A stretch of 64,000 nt of DNA from Antitrichia curtipendula. Its lineage: Eukaryota; Streptophyta; Bryopsida; Hypnales; Leucodontaceae. The DNA lies in contig OX579640.1 in NCBI GenBank assembly GCA_951230915.1, positions 16,388,981 to 16,452,980 of the forward strand, read 5' to 3'. A program made the position numbers and the translations under genes. This document shows, one piece after another, positions 12,035-24,817 of the stretch (within the stretch, counting starts at the first letter, position 1; each line of letters opens with the position of its first letter). A model generated the notes under the pieces. It worked only from the letters and a program-made list of their open reading frames with translations. It made no database searches and was not told the DNA's origin.

Positions 12035-13548
12035 GTGTCACTGATAAGTTATTTGCCACATAATAATGAAGGCCTTGGACTGCATCATAATCCCCTCATT
12101 CTTTGAAATATGTGACTATATCTTGCACCAATGGGGCCTTGTTAGAAATAGGTCATATACCTTATGTCATGATTCCACACTCAAGCAATTGGGCATCAAA
12201 ACTAATTTTGATTTTGATTCATAATGTAGAGATACCCTCAAACACCACTCTTTTACTAATATATAATTTAGTATTATTAGAATGTTCAAATTTTTATATT
12301 TTCATTAGTTTATAGAATAAATTACCTGCTCTTAAATTCCAATTTTACTTTGTCTTTATCAATTATTATAATTTCTATAATGAATTAATGGATCATATTG
12401 AAATTTTGTACTTATGAACTTTGACAAGAGTAGAATCTATTTTAAGTGTGAAATTTGCAATGGTTTAATGACTAGAAAGCAGCTCAAGATTATCCAACAA
12501 TAAGCCTTTTACATGGACAAGGACCTTGGTATTTTTGAAAATTTAGATTATTCTTCAATCCTTAATTCCTAAATGGCCAACCTTGTTATACCCTCCCCCC
12601 TTTGTATTTAAATTAATAAATTTTTTTATACCCTCCCCCCTCCTTTGTATTTAAATTAATAAATTTATTTTAAATTAAATTAAAATTAAAAAATTTCAAG
12701 AACCCCCTCCCCCTTTGTAGTTTCTAGGTTGGGGTGGGGTGACAATTGATATGGGACATATCGTATATTTCGTATTTTGTATTTTAACTGTATCTTATGT
12801 CCAATATAGTATATTAAAGTTGTATCTCGTATCCATATCCATATCTTTATTTATACCATATCCATATTCAGTATTGTATTTTGGATTCAAAATATTGTAT
12901 TTGGACGGCTTGGATTGAATCTCACAAAGATCAAGGGCTTGTGATTTTTTGAGAAATCAACGGCATCTTGGAGGGAAAACATTTAAAAAAAAAAATCAAC
13001 GGTCTATGATTTTTTTGAGAAAGGGGGGGAGGAACTAATGCAATGAAAAGAGGTGACAGCCTCTTTTCAGTGCATTGTATAATGTGACCAATACATCATA
13101 TCTATATATTTGGGTCTATTACCACATTCACAAATATTCATCACTATCTACTAAAAAGTAGTACACAATTATGCCATTGCCTCCCTCTGCCCCCCAAAAC
13201 TCAATTGTTGATCTAGTAGGAATAAATCCCCCCTCCACCTCTTGATGCTGTTGATTTACTATACAAAAAATAGTGGGCAAAATACAAAGAAGACATCTAA
13301 TTTGCTTAGTCCACACTCAAAAACAAAATTAGAAAAAAGCCCACTTTGATATGGGTATTGTATGTGGAATACATATCAATATAATATGGTGTGATGTACG
13401 GATATATAATGTATACATAATATATATGATTATAATATGGTACAATGTATAGATACTACATCTTGATATTATAGAGAAAACACACGTAGTTATTGTACAA
13501 TATGGTATACAAATACACATACTAATATGGGATATTGATGAGGTTATA
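12035..13548. other. Gene-free interval with simple repeats
   Basis: No gene is supported. A 40-bp unit with CCCTCCCCCC is duplicated in tandem at about 12588-12665. 12750-12900 and 13350-13540 are rich in TATGG/ATAC-like words. The open frames on both strands are short and without family features. Confidence 0.5.
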
Positions 13549-13620
13549 TTAATCCCTAAAGCCCCGCTTGTCCCCTCGAGGGACAATTTGGGTCTGAGTA
13601 GGTCTCGGGGAGGTCACTCT
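13549..13620 (+). mobile_element. Isolated left end of a family A element
   Basis: TTAATCCCTAAAGCCCCG followed by a C/G-rich stretch matches the starts of the copies at 15321 and 61728, but homology is lost after about 70 bp and no matching right end was found nearby. Probably a truncated copy. Confidence 0.5.
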
Positions 13621-13899
13621 GCGAAAAGTAGAAAATCACGTGAGTTAAACTATAGGGTGAATTTTATTCATTGGAGCAAAAATTTATAAATGATGTAGAT
13701 CTATTTTAGCCTGGATTTAATTCTTGAAACATCATTATATATAAAATAAGGTATTGAAAAATCTTTTGATTTAAAAAAAAAGTAGATATAAATTAGTGTG
13801 AATAAAATCATAGAAGAAAAAAAATTAATTTTAGGATGAGTATAATCCTTAGTCCTTCTAAAGGATGAATGAAAAATATTATGTTTTAACTATTTAATG

Positions 13900-14290
13900 C
13901 TTTATACAAGAAGATGTGTTAAAAATGAATCATCAAAGATGCTTTCTTAGTGTATTTTGGTACCTCCTAGCTCCTTGTTTGAATCTCAAATTTAGCCATG
14001 AAAATGGTCTCTTTTGAATTTGAATCCAACTAATAAAATGGAGCAAACCAAGTCTAGTTTCTATTCCAATTTGAAATTATGGAAACTTCCTAAAATTGAG
14101 TGTTTTATTGCAATGTGAATTTCATGAATATAACCATAGTTTATTAATTTTCTAATTATAAAATGACACAGAAATTTGGTTAACATCATGACGTTCTATA
14201 ATAAAAATTAAATTAATGTATGCCTATGACAAAAAATCAGATTTTTTAGCTCATTTTGAATTTAATATGATTATGAACTATTATAAACTA
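13900..14290 (+). repeat. Dispersed repeat (family D-like) fragment
   Basis: The stretch around 13960-14280 resembles the interior of 20900-21235 and part of 27500-27720: the same order of words around 'tctagtttct', 'ttttattgcaat' and 'ttctaattata'. Ends are not defined here. Non-coding. Confidence 0.45.
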
Positions 14291-14344
14291 AAAGTAAAAG
14301 CAATTTTTTAATTTGAAAAAAGATAATTGAAATTAAATATATTT

Positions 14345-15300
14345 TATACATAAAATAGTTCAAGGGCTTTGTGCAAGAGGTTGCTATTTTAATACAAATA
14401 GAAAGTTTTATGCATAAAAGAGTGCAAGGGTTTTATTTTGTGGCGTTTGGACATGCTACGTAAAATTAAAAATAATTTAATTTAATTTTTTATTATTTTA
14501 AATCCATTATTTTTGCACTTTAGGTCCAAATGCCACAAAAGTGGCATGAATAGAAACCTTCATGCACAAAAAAGTGCAAAGGCTTGTTTTGTGGCATTTG
14601 GACATGCCCTGTAAAAGTTACATTTAAAAATAAATAAAAGATAATTTAATTCAATAAATAAATTTAAAAAAATTCATTACTTTTGAATTGTAGGTCCAAA
14701 TGCCATGAAATTGGCTTGAATAGAAAGCTATTTGCAAGGAGGAATGCTAGGGCTTTGATTTGTGGCGATTGAATATGCGATGTGAAAGTTATTTTTTTTC
14801 CAAAATAAAACATGATTTAATTCAATTATTTAATTTAAAAAAATCTATAACTTCCGAACCATAGGTCCAAACGCCACAAAATTGCCATGAATAGAAAGCT
14901 CTTTGCAAGGAAGAGTGCAAGGGCTTTGATTTGTGGTGTTTGAATACGCAATGTGAAAGTTATGTTTTTCTCAAAATAAAACATGATTTAATTCAATTAT
15001 TTAATTTAAAAAAATCTATAACTTCCGCACCATAGGTCCAAATGCCACAAAATTGCCATGAATAGAAAGCTCTATGCACAAAGGAGTGCAAGGGCTTTAT
15101 TTGTGGCGTTTGGACATGTAATGTGAAAGTTATGTTTTTTCCAAAATAAAAAATAATTTAATTCAATTTTTGAATTCATAAAAACTTCGAAATTCAATAA
15201 TTTTCACATTGTAGGTCCAAATGCCACAAAACAAAGTTCGTGCACCCCTCCTTGCCAAGAGCTTTCTAGCAATACCAACAATGCCGCCAAACGCCTTACC
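14345..15300 (+). repeat. Tandem repeat, about 171-bp unit, around five copies
   Basis: The word 'taggtccaaa' recurs at 14521, 14691, 14862, 15033 and 15212, spacings 170, 171, 171 and 179. Each unit also has 'gaatagaaag', 'gtgcaagggcttt' and 'gtggcgttt'. The two central units are most alike; outer ones are diverged. No ORF spans the array. Confidence 0.8.
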
Positions 15301-15320
15301 ATTTCTTAAATCTTAATGTA

Positions 15321-16240
15321 TTAACCCCTAAAACCTTGTTTGTCCCCTCAGGGGAGAATTTGGGTCCGGGTAGGTTTCTATGACCTCAATTTGTAGAGAA
15401 ATTTTTTGGAATTTTTTGAGGTTGTGCGATTTTGCGAGAGCTTTGTGGATATATAATTTTTACTTCAATTGGTGCTCGAGAGAAAAGTTATGCCAAAAAT
15501 AGAGTTTGGCGGGCAGCACAAAAAAATCACAGAAAGTCAAAATAAATTTCTTAAATATTTTTTTCAAAATCTATGTCTTTTTGTCTACATTTGAAGCTTT
15601 GATTCATTCTATTTGGACTAATAATGAAAAAGTTATGGACAATCTTAGTTTTTCGGGCAATCTAAGCATCTTCTTGAAAAAATAACTTTTAGGATTCATT
15701 TTTTAATGCAATTTTTACAATTTTCAGAATTTTTTTAAGACAAGGTTGAATTTTCTTTCTAGAACAACCTCACCATTGGGATTATGGTATTTCAATTTTG
15801 TCTTAGAGCTATTAATGATTTAGTTATTCCTTCAATCTTGAACCTACTTCTACTTAACAATTTTTTAATGAGTGAAAATTTAGTGTTTTTTTCTTGAATT
15901 TTTTTTCCTAGATTCTCAACTGAAGTATTCAACATATAAACTTAGAAAATCAAAATCAACAATACAAAAAATTTAAGTTAAATAGGTTCAAAGCCCAAAA
16001 ATCTAGTCAAGCAAGGTGCAAAAAAATTTGTTTTCTTCACTTTGAATGCAAATATCTTGCAATCTATTTGTTCAAAGTTTCTGAAATTTCTTGCACACAT
16101 TCTCATACTAGTCTAGTATAAGATCCTATGGTTAGATATGCAAAAAAACACAATTTTTATCATTTTTTGCTCTTTGCAATAGAAGTGGCAGTTTTGAGTG
16201 TGTTTTGATCGAGAAAAGGCCTCAGGGTTTTAGGGGTTAA
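15321..16240 (+). mobile_element. TTAA-flanked TIR element, long family A copy
   Basis: It opens TTAACCCCTAAAACC at 15321 and closes TTTTAGGGGTTAA at 16240. It is very similar along its length to 61728-62658, implying recent amplification. About 920 bp, non-coding. Confidence 0.8.
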
Positions 16241-16814
16241 ATAATTTTGTTTTTAAAAACAAAAAAAAACTAATTCAAGGTCAAGATTTTCTTAACTTTT
16301 TTTTTAAAAACCTCAATAATTTCAAATTTTAACAAAAAAATTATAAATAATTTTTTGACATGTACCATACACATGCCTTCATCTACAAAAATTAGCATAT
16401 TGCATTTTAATATCATTCGTAGTGCGAAAACAGGTTGTGGAATGCAATTATAATTCCATAGTAATATAGGGTTGTCTTTAATAGGTAATTAATATGACAG
16501 TCTAATTATGTTCACCTACTCACCTAAATTATAGGGTTCTAGTTTGGCTAGAGTGGACATCGTGCGTGGCCAAGATTTTATGCCTAACATTCACCCAAAA
16601 ATCCTTCATTATCAAACAAAACAAAATTCCTAAAGTTTATAAATACTATAGCCTACCAAAAATTAAGTTAGATTTTCATTTATAATTACCTATAGGGTGC
16701 TTAAAATTAAGACCAAGTAGCTTTTTTTCTACTAAAAGGGTCCTTTAAAATCATGATTACTAAGTAAATAGCCTCCAAACAAATAAGTGATTAATGCACG
16801 TGGTCAAAAAACAT

Positions 16815-17376
16815 AAAGGGAAGTGACCTCCCCGAGGAGTAGGTTCCTATTGTCTCAATTTGAAGTGAATTTTCTTGAGATTTTTTGAGGTTGTGTAGCT
16901 TTACAAGAGCTTTGTGGATATATATAATTTTTTGTTTCAATTGGATGCCGGATGAATAAGTTATGGCACAATGAGCAAGAAATAAAGATTCTCGGGCAGT
17001 CCAAAAAAAACTACAAAAAGGCAAAATATATTTTTTTGAATTTTTTTCCTAAAATATTATGTTTTTACAAATACGTGAAGCTTTGATTCATTCTATTTGG
17101 ACTAGGGATGAGAAAGTTATGGACAATCTTATTTTTTCGGGCAATTTAAGCATCTTCTTGAAAAAAAACTTCTTGTTCAACTTTGAATGCTAATATCTTC
17201 CAATCCGTACGGTAAAATTTGATGAAATTTTTACTACATGATCTCAGACAAGTTAAGTACAAGATCCTACGGTTAAATTTTCGAAAAAAAAAATTGGTTT
17301 CCTTAAGTGAATACAGCAGAAGTGGTAGTTTTGAGTGGATTTTGGCAGAAAACACCCTCGGGGCTTTAGGGGTTGT
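16815..17376 (-). mobile_element. Family A element, inverted, one end decayed
   Basis: Read on the minus strand it matches 1038-1625. The right end on the plus strand is GGGGCTTTAGGGG followed by TTGT in place of TTAA. The left end near 16815 is diverged. A short open frame here has a near-identical partner at 1066-1272, a repeat shadow rather than a gene. Confidence 0.65.
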
Positions 17377-19677
17377 AGATAGAGTGTTTGGACATAATTG
17401 TTTACCTTTATGTGGGTATTTTTGAAGTTTTTGTGTGTAATTTGTATTTCGTTGGTGTGTTAGTGTTTCAATTTGGTGATTTTGAGTGTTATTTTACCAA
17501 GTTGGAATGTAGTTATGGGACTTATTTTGAGGATGTCAAGTCCAATTTGGATGGTTTTCCTTTGCGGTTAGTATTTCTAGTTGGGCGGTTTGTCAACTAC
17601 CGTTTTGGATCCCTAGTAGGTGGTCTCTCCCAAATTGGAATGCACCCAGTGTTGAAGAGTGTCCACTGCGAGTCCCAGCCAGGTGTGCTGCGTATTTGTT
17701 TGTTTTGTGTGTTATGCCTTTGCTTGTGTCAAGTGTCCAAGTGGGATATTTGAGTGAGCAAATTGGTGTGCCGAGTTATGTTGATGTGAGTAGAAGTGAA
17801 GTAATTCAGTCCAAGTTGGAGTGATATGGAGGATGGAAGAATATGAGAGCTTAATGAAGATGGAGATTATTTTAAGATTTTGATGAAAGTGGAATAAGAG
17901 GAAGTTGATAGGATTCAATTGTGGTGAAAAAGACTTATATGTGTTAATGGTGATTTATTCACCAACTAGAATAATATGAAAGAAATTCATATCAAGTTGG
18001 TGTCATTGTATGTGATGGAAATTGTATGGTTGATTGAGCTCTAAGTCAATTTGTGAGTTTTGTATGAAGTCCAAATTGATTTGTATGAGAGTTTGGATTG
18101 TGTGTGAGAAAGAAGGAATTTAAAGTGTTATATATGCAATGTCGTTGTAGATTGAGTGATTATTGATTTTCCAAATTGGGTCATAGTCTTCTATTTTGGA
18201 ATTGTATTACTTATTTTTAGGTATTAGTCCCATTAGCATTGATTTCCTACTTGACCATCTCCCTTGGAACGAACTTATTATACTAATAGGGTAATTTCCG
18301 AATAGGTCATTATCCTTCTTCAACAGGGGTTAAAGACATACAAATATAGATATATACTATGTGTATCCTATATTGATTGCAGTCTCAAAACTTATAAATG
18401 TGGGGGGTATTTAATTATCTGATAAGAATATATATATATACATACAAAACTCACATGTTTTTTAAATTTTTTTAATGGTGAATCCTCCAAGTTGATATAG
18501 TCATATTATTCTATTAAAAATACTTATCAATGGTGGAGTTCATTGACAATACATAATAAAACAAATTAAAATACATAACTAAAGCTAGTGATCATATACT
18601 AATCCTTTTTTAGTCTATATTTGAATTTTTTTAAATGTGTTTCAAAATATAAAGTTCAATTTTTTTAATATTCCTTAAAAAGAATTGTTTTAGAAGAATC
18701 ATGTTTTTGAAAAAAACAAATTCAATGATTTTAACTTATATCCCTACAGTTTTTGACAAAGTTGCTTGTTTAGCTATGGTAATCCAAAACGGCATTCTAG
18801 AAATGGTCACATTAAATTAGTTTGATAATTTAGTTAGTGTACAAGTAAGGAATTAGTATAGTCCACTCAACAATAATGCTTAGTATAATTCATTCTGTAA
18901 GTGAAGTTGCAAAATTAGTGCCACTACCAAAATAAATTTATAAAATTACAAAAGTTAATTCAATTAGTGCATTATTTACACACTAAATAAATTTTAATAT
19001 TTTGAATTTTTCTGCTACAAATCATTTTATTGTTATGTGTGTAGTGACTGCCAAAAGAAGAATACATTATTTTATGTACTTCTAAGTCATTTAAAATTTT
19101 GTAGCTAATTTTTTTTTAATTTAAAAATAAAATAAAAGACAATAAATTTGACCCACACTAACTGAATTTACTAAATTGGACAGTACAATAACATTTCATC
19201 TAGCAAAGAGAGAAAAATAATTCCAATCCTATTTTAGCTTGATGTAGCTTAAGCACTTTGGTTTATTCAAGAGTCCACAACAAATCCTAAACACCTTGTA
19301 TGAGTATCAAATTTCATCGCCTATCAAATTTTGCCAAGTAGGGCTTTGTTGAAGTGTTACAGAAGTAACCTTAAAAAGTCTTTGTAAAATGTCTCTAAAT
19401 TTTTACATGGCCCTACATGATTGTAAATAACAAATCTCTCAATGAATGGTTGTAGGTCTTTTTGAAGGTGTTTCAAACTTGAATTTTAGGACATTTTTTA
19501 GGTTATTTAGTCTTGACTTTGAAAATCTATCTATAGAGGATTTGTATATTTGTTTTGGAAAACTTAAGATTTCATTTTATTTGTATATAAGTAAGAAGTA
19601 GCCAATGAATAACTTGTGATTTTGAAGAGGATTTTGACTGTCTATGCGGTCTTTGTCTATTAGCTTAAATGAACTTT
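17377..19677. other. Gene-free interval, possible LTR-like remnant at 17380-18300
   Basis: 17380-18300 is T/G-rich with recurring 'aagttgga' and 'caaattgg' words and a locally higher GC content around 17580-17720, which suggests a degenerate retroelement LTR, but I found no paired LTR, primer-binding site or coding part. 18300-19677 is AT-rich with no recognisable feature. Confidence 0.3.
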
Positions 19678-20082
19678 TTAACCTCTAAATGCCTAAACTA
19701 TGTTTTTTTGGCAATACAATGATTTTGGGCAACTTACCACTAATGGAGTTTTTATTTTTTTCTTTGAAATTTTCACACAACATGAATCCAAGGTGTAGTT
19801 TTAAGGCCCAACAATTTTCATAACTTTTGACTACATGGTTAAAAATTTATTGTATAATATATAATTTTCATTGCTTGGCGGGCAACTCAGGTAGCCAAAA
19901 CAAATTCTTTAAAAATCATTTTTTTAAGAGATAAATATTTTGAAATTAGTTCTCTCTCTCTCTCTATATATATGTGGAAAGATTTTGATCAATGAGTCAA
20001 AAGTTATATTGGTACTTGTCCTATAAATGATAGTTTTGGAGTGGTTTTGGTGAAAACATAGTCCAAATCATTTAGGGGTTGA
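19678..20082 (+). mobile_element. TTAA-flanked TIR element, short family B copy
   Basis: It opens TTAACCTCTAAATGCC and closes CATTTAGGGG followed by TTGA. It provides the unoccupied version (single TTAA near 19800) of the site that carries the nested element at 2098-2641. About 405 bp, internally deleted relative to 1973-3467. Confidence 0.7.
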
Positions 20083-20689
20083 AATCTTTTACGTCATCTT
20101 CTAAAGAAGATCATATTTCATCCTACACTCATCTAAACCAATTAAACTTTGATAAATTAGCGTGACACCCAATAATAGGATAATTCAAAATAGTATACAT
20201 TGAAAGGCAACAACATAATCTTTTTGGGTGATATATCCCCCCCAAACCAATGTGGATCAAAGCTCAACAAGAAGAGCATATAGGAATTTTCTTGAATGTA
20301 AGTTTTGGAACATCTTTTCAACAATTCCATCCAAGCTAGGATTGAAAATTTGCTAAATCTTCTTTATTATAATAAACCATATAACCCAAATAGATCGACA
20401 TAGTAAAATATAGGTTGAATAAGCATCTTTATATTTTCACCTTACACTTGATCGCTAAATGAATAATTTTGTAAAATTCCAAACAAAAATTGCATTGCAA
20501 AGGAAATCATGTTTCTATTGCACTCATCTAAACTAGTATGACTTTGATAAATTAGTTAGACACACACTACTATACCTAGTGGTTGAGGTCTATTAATCTT
20601 TTGTGTTGAATAATTAACTAAAGTTTGACTACTCTTCACATATGCCAACAATTTAAATTGATTGGAATTTTCCTCTCTCTCTCCCTCTC

Positions 20690-21680
20690 TTAACCTTGGA
20701 ATGCCGTAGGCTCCATTCTATGGCATTTGGATGACAATCCAATGTGTTGGAAAGAGTTTGAAAGCATTTTTTCATTAGTATTTTTTTTGTTGACCTTTCA
20801 TGTTGGGTTATGAAGAATATCTGATTGAGTTTGCAATTTTGCTAGTTTTTGTCTTTACATAAATGAAAAATTATTAATAAAAACGGATCATAAAATATGC
20901 AATTTTAGTGTATTTTGAAAAGTTGTTGCTCCTTGCTCTGAATCTGAAATTTCTCTACAAAAATTATATTACTTGAGTTTGAGCCCAACTAACAAAATGA
21001 AGGTCATCTATTCTAGTTTCTACTCCAATTTGACTTTTGACTTTTTTTTTTCTAATACTGAGTATTTTATTGCAATTTGAACTTTGCATGTATTTTCAAT
21101 GTCAATTGAACTCTAATTATAGAATGATATGGAAATTGGGTTTACACTATGATATTCTTCATTGTAATACACACACATGGTGAAAAAATTTCAGAGTTTT
21201 TGAAATGATTTTCTATTTAATGTGATTTTTCTTCACTTTGCCTTCAAAAATTCTCAAAAAAATCAATTTCCCACAAAAGAATTTTTTTTTGGTGAAGTAA
21301 AGAAAACATGTAGTTTCATTTCTGAAAAATAAATATGAATTTTTTCATAAATATCTACACTGAATAGTGAAATTAGGTTGCCTTTACAATTAGGTTGCCT
21401 TACCCCCCAAAAGTTATTGTGTAAGCCATCAAAGTCAAAAATATCTCTACAAGTACTTCCATTTATATACATGGAGGTTCATGAGTTCCAACTACATTAA
21501 AAAACTAATTCAAAAGTAGTATTTTCTTGTATAGAAACAATAAATATTTAAATAGTGTGCAATGTCGAGAAATTAGTGAGGGGCAACCTAATTTCACTAT
21601 TTAGTGTAGTTGCAAAATGGCAGCAACCTGAGTCACGGACAATGAGGCTTGAAATCAATGGTCCATCCTTGAAGAGTTAA
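20690..21680 (+). mobile_element. Probable TTAA-flanked element, family D, with nested MITE
   Basis: TTAACCTTGGAATGCC at 20690 and CCTTGAAGAGTTAA at 21680 form weak inverted ends. The interior matches 27500-27905. It is interrupted at 21356-21608 by a CACTAAA MITE. Ends are less certain than for families A to C. Confidence 0.45.
21356..21608 (+). mobile_element. TA-flanked MITE, CACTAAA ends (family F), copy 2
   Basis: Inverted repeats of about 26-28 bp, beginning CTACACTGAATAGTG on the left with the inverse TTCACTATTTAGTGTAG on the right, are flanked by TA. The paralogous unoccupied host site near 27840 has TG at this position, supporting a TA duplication. About 250 bp, non-coding. Confidence 0.85.
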
Positions 21681-22121
21681 AGTTGGCAAATCAAAAATAG
21701 ACAGATTTATTTTTTCCACACCATTTTTTAATATTTATTTGGAAAAATAATATCCCACAAATTTTGGTATTTGTTTTAAAAAAAAATTAACTTTTGCAGA
21801 TCCTGACCACCACCCGGTCCGGTAATACAGTAAAGATAATTCATAGTCCTGTCCACGAGAAGGTTGTGTTCCATTGTCGTCTTGCCACTCTGATTTATTC
21901 TCCCTTCCGTTGTCTCCTCCTCCATCGATGCAAGCCGTGCAGCAGTGCGCTTTGCAGCTTCAAGCTTTTCTCGATGCAGCCATGGCAGCTTCCCCCCAAC
22001 TCCCCTCAAGCTCGCAAACGCTTTTACTGCGACGATGAATTTGCAGCATTCATAGTTTGTTTCCATGGAGTAGTCACCGATTAGCACCCAAACATTGAGC
22101 TCCTTTCTTTTCTGAAATTCT
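21681..22121 (+). promoter_or_regulatory. Upstream region of the HAD phosphatase gene
   Basis: GC content rises from about 21790 to the ATG, including pyrimidine-rich stretches typical of a 5' UTR (21895-21935 and 22095-22120). Open frames on both strands here are probably fortuitous. No TATA box is placed with confidence. Confidence 0.4.
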
Positions 22122-24817
22122 ATGGCGGAGCCCGCGCCGTTGCTTGCGGACTATCATCGAGGGGAACCCCTGTTGCCTCCTTCCAGTGTTGTCCCGAGGT
22201 CGTTCAGTTACCGACTGGATGCAGGGAGCGACCTCTCTATTGGGAGTCGTAGGTCGAGCTCCAGCTCTCTGTTCAGTAGTAGCCGGAGGTTGTCCTCGGA
22301 GTCGCTCTTGGGAAGTCGACGTGGCTCGGGTAAGGACTAAGGAATGTGTGGATCGGAATGTCGAGGTTTAGTTTGAATTTGAGGAATTCGTAGCGATTGG
22401 CGGAGTGTGGTGGTGGATTTTGGATTTTGGTTTTGGTGGTTTTGGAATTAGGGTTTAGTTTGTGTTTGAACGGAATGTGAGGTGTGTTTGTTTGGGATTT
22501 GAAGCTGTGGTACTCTGTGTCCGCGATTGGGGGTGGAAGAAATTGTGCGCGTTGGAATTTTATGGTGTTTCGTGGTGTGGTAGGGACTCGCGGATTTGTT
22601 AAGTGAGCTTAGTTTCTGTTGGTAGGGTGGTCAAGGGTTTAGTGGTGTTCTTGTTGATGGCGAATGAAAGAGGATTGCAACGCAGGGTAGAATGGATTAT
22701 TTGGATTCCTTATGCGAAAGTTATGAAGGTTCAAAGTTGTATTGGCAGATATCTATAATTACTCATATTTCACAAGGTACATGTTGACGGAGGGATGTGC
22801 AGCAGCTGAACATCTGATCAATTGGCACTTTTGGGATTTAGGATTTCCTTACCTTAGAAGTTGAATTTGATCGCAATTTGAGTGATGCTCTTGTTTAGGG
22901 CAATTTGTTGTATTGTTGGGACTCCCAAAATTGTCACTTTCTCTGTTCAGCTTAACATAGTTCTTAATATGAGATTGGTCAAATTTTTTAAATTTTTTGT
23001 TGGCGAATAAATGGAGTTTCCAATGCACCAAAGAATACGTTACTTGGATACTGTATGCAATCGTAAACGTAATGAAGTTTCAAACTATTTTTTGTAGATG
23101 TTCTAAAGTCTCTCATCTCTAGCAATAGGTACATTAATTGATCAACGGGATGCACACAAGCTTAGCGAACGTCTGATCAAGTGTCGCTTTAGGATATTGG
23201 GTGTCCTTGTCTTACAAATTGAATTTGCTTGCGATTCAATTTGAGCGATGCTTGTGTTTGGGACAGTTGCTGAGAAGTTATAAGTTTTATTGGGAGATGT
23301 TATAAAGTCACATCGTTGACAATACATACTGATTAAAGGAATGTCCAGCAGCTTAACGAACATCTGGTGTACATCCCTTTAATCAGCTTCATGATCATCT
23401 GACCCTGTGGGAGTCCCTCCCTTACAAAGTGAATTCGCTTGCGATGCTGTTGTTTAGGACAGTTTCTGAGAAGACCAGCCTTGATTGTGTGCAGTGTATG
23501 GAAGCAGGTATGGGTTTGGCAACACGTATGTTCAAATAGACGACGCCGGGATTTACTTATCTTCTCTTGCGGTGACGATCGTGTTGTCCGCCTTGGCCAC
23601 TTTAGGGATCCTGCTGTTCACCGTGGTGGTGACACTGTCCATTCTGTTGGGGCAATGCCAAGACAAGCCCATCGCTGTGGAGAATCCCAACCAGTGTGCC
23701 AGCTTCGCTCTGAATGCAGAGTTGAACAATCTCCAGAACTGGACTCTGCCACAGGACTGCATTACAAACGCACGGGTGTACGTGGAGTCTGGTCAATATT
23801 ATCTGGACTTCGCTCACGCCATCGATGCTGCTCGAGCCTTCTTAAGAGCCGCGGTGATTGAGTCTGCTGATGGTCGGGACATGGTCATCCTCGACCTTGA
23901 CGACACCATGCTGTCCAGCCTTCCCTTACTCAGGCAGCACCATTTTGGGTGAGCATTCCAATGTGGACACTGACCTAGTTCGATGACAGCGTACTGATTA
24001 ATGTTTTAAGATGATCGTTGTAAGTATATTGTGATTGAATTAGGTCACTATCCACGTTTTTTGTTCCTTAACCTCCTCCCTGATTTATTGGATTTGAACC
24101 AAAGGGGAGGAAGCCTTGCATTCACAAAAGCTGCATCTACAGTGACGGTGAGGAAGTTTTAGTAGATTGCTCGAAATGCAATCCTGTGCTGCTATAGTGT
24201 TTTTCATTTCTAAAGTTCCAGGGACAGCGCCTCTTGTAGCGTCTCTCCTTGTTTTCATTTCATCCGAAGGCCGTAATTGAATGCCAGCATTCATCCTTGC
24301 TCCTGATTGTCATGGATTTTGCTCCTAATATGTGTTTGCTACTGTGCAGGGCGGATCTGTTCAAGCAGGACGTTTGGGATAACTATGTAGATCTTGCAAA
24401 AATGCCTCCCTTGGGACCAATGTTGTCCATGTACCAGGAGCTGAAAGCTATGAACTGGAAGTTTGCCATCATTTCTGATAGGGTAGAACAACAACGGAAT
24501 GTAACCGTAAGAAATTTGAGTAATGTGGGATACGAAGACTACATTCTCATTCTAAGGTTAGTATGTTCTGGATTTAAAACTACGTTGAGTTTTCAATTTG
24601 GGAGTGACTCATATACTAAGATTGTGGTGTTTACTCTACCACCAGGTCGGAACCAGGGTCAGTAATGGAGTTCAAGACGAAGGCTAGGCTGCAGCTTGAA
24701 AACAAAGGGTTCCGTATCTGGGCTGGAATTGGGGATCAATGGAGTGATCTTACTGGCCCGGCAATCGGCAAACGTGTCTTCAAGCTTCCAAACTCTCTGT
24801 ACTATAGTGGACCATAA
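22122..24817 (+). CDS. Membrane-anchored HAD class-B acid phosphatase-like protein
   Basis: Four coding exons, 22122-22329, 23495-23948, 24350-24556 and 24646-24817, join with GT..AG introns in frame to 346 residues. All HAD motifs of the plant VSP/acid-phosphatase (subfamily IIIB) group are visible: DLDDT at about 203-207 (nucleophile Asp and acid/base Asp), Ser in IISDR at about 263, Lys near 300-302, and GIGDQWSDL at about 317-325. The ending KLPNSLYY is also typical. Family members usually have a cleaved signal peptide; here a 90-residue Ser/Arg-rich N terminus is followed by one hydrophobic segment at about 93-121, implying a type II membrane protein with the catalytic domain on the lumenal or outer side. 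Substrate is unknown; some relatives act as phosphatases and others (vegetative storage proteins) are weak or inactive. The ATG lies in a good context (ATGGCG) after a pyrimidine-rich leader. Confidence 0.88.

Noticed and set aside
14345..15300. Centromeric satellite array
   Set aside because: Only about five diverged copies, embedded in ordinary dispersed repeats; period alone is not enough.
17388..17753. 121-codon ORF as a membrane protein gene
   Set aside because: The hydrophobic residues come from T/G-rich sequence in a likely retroelement remnant; no conserved motif.
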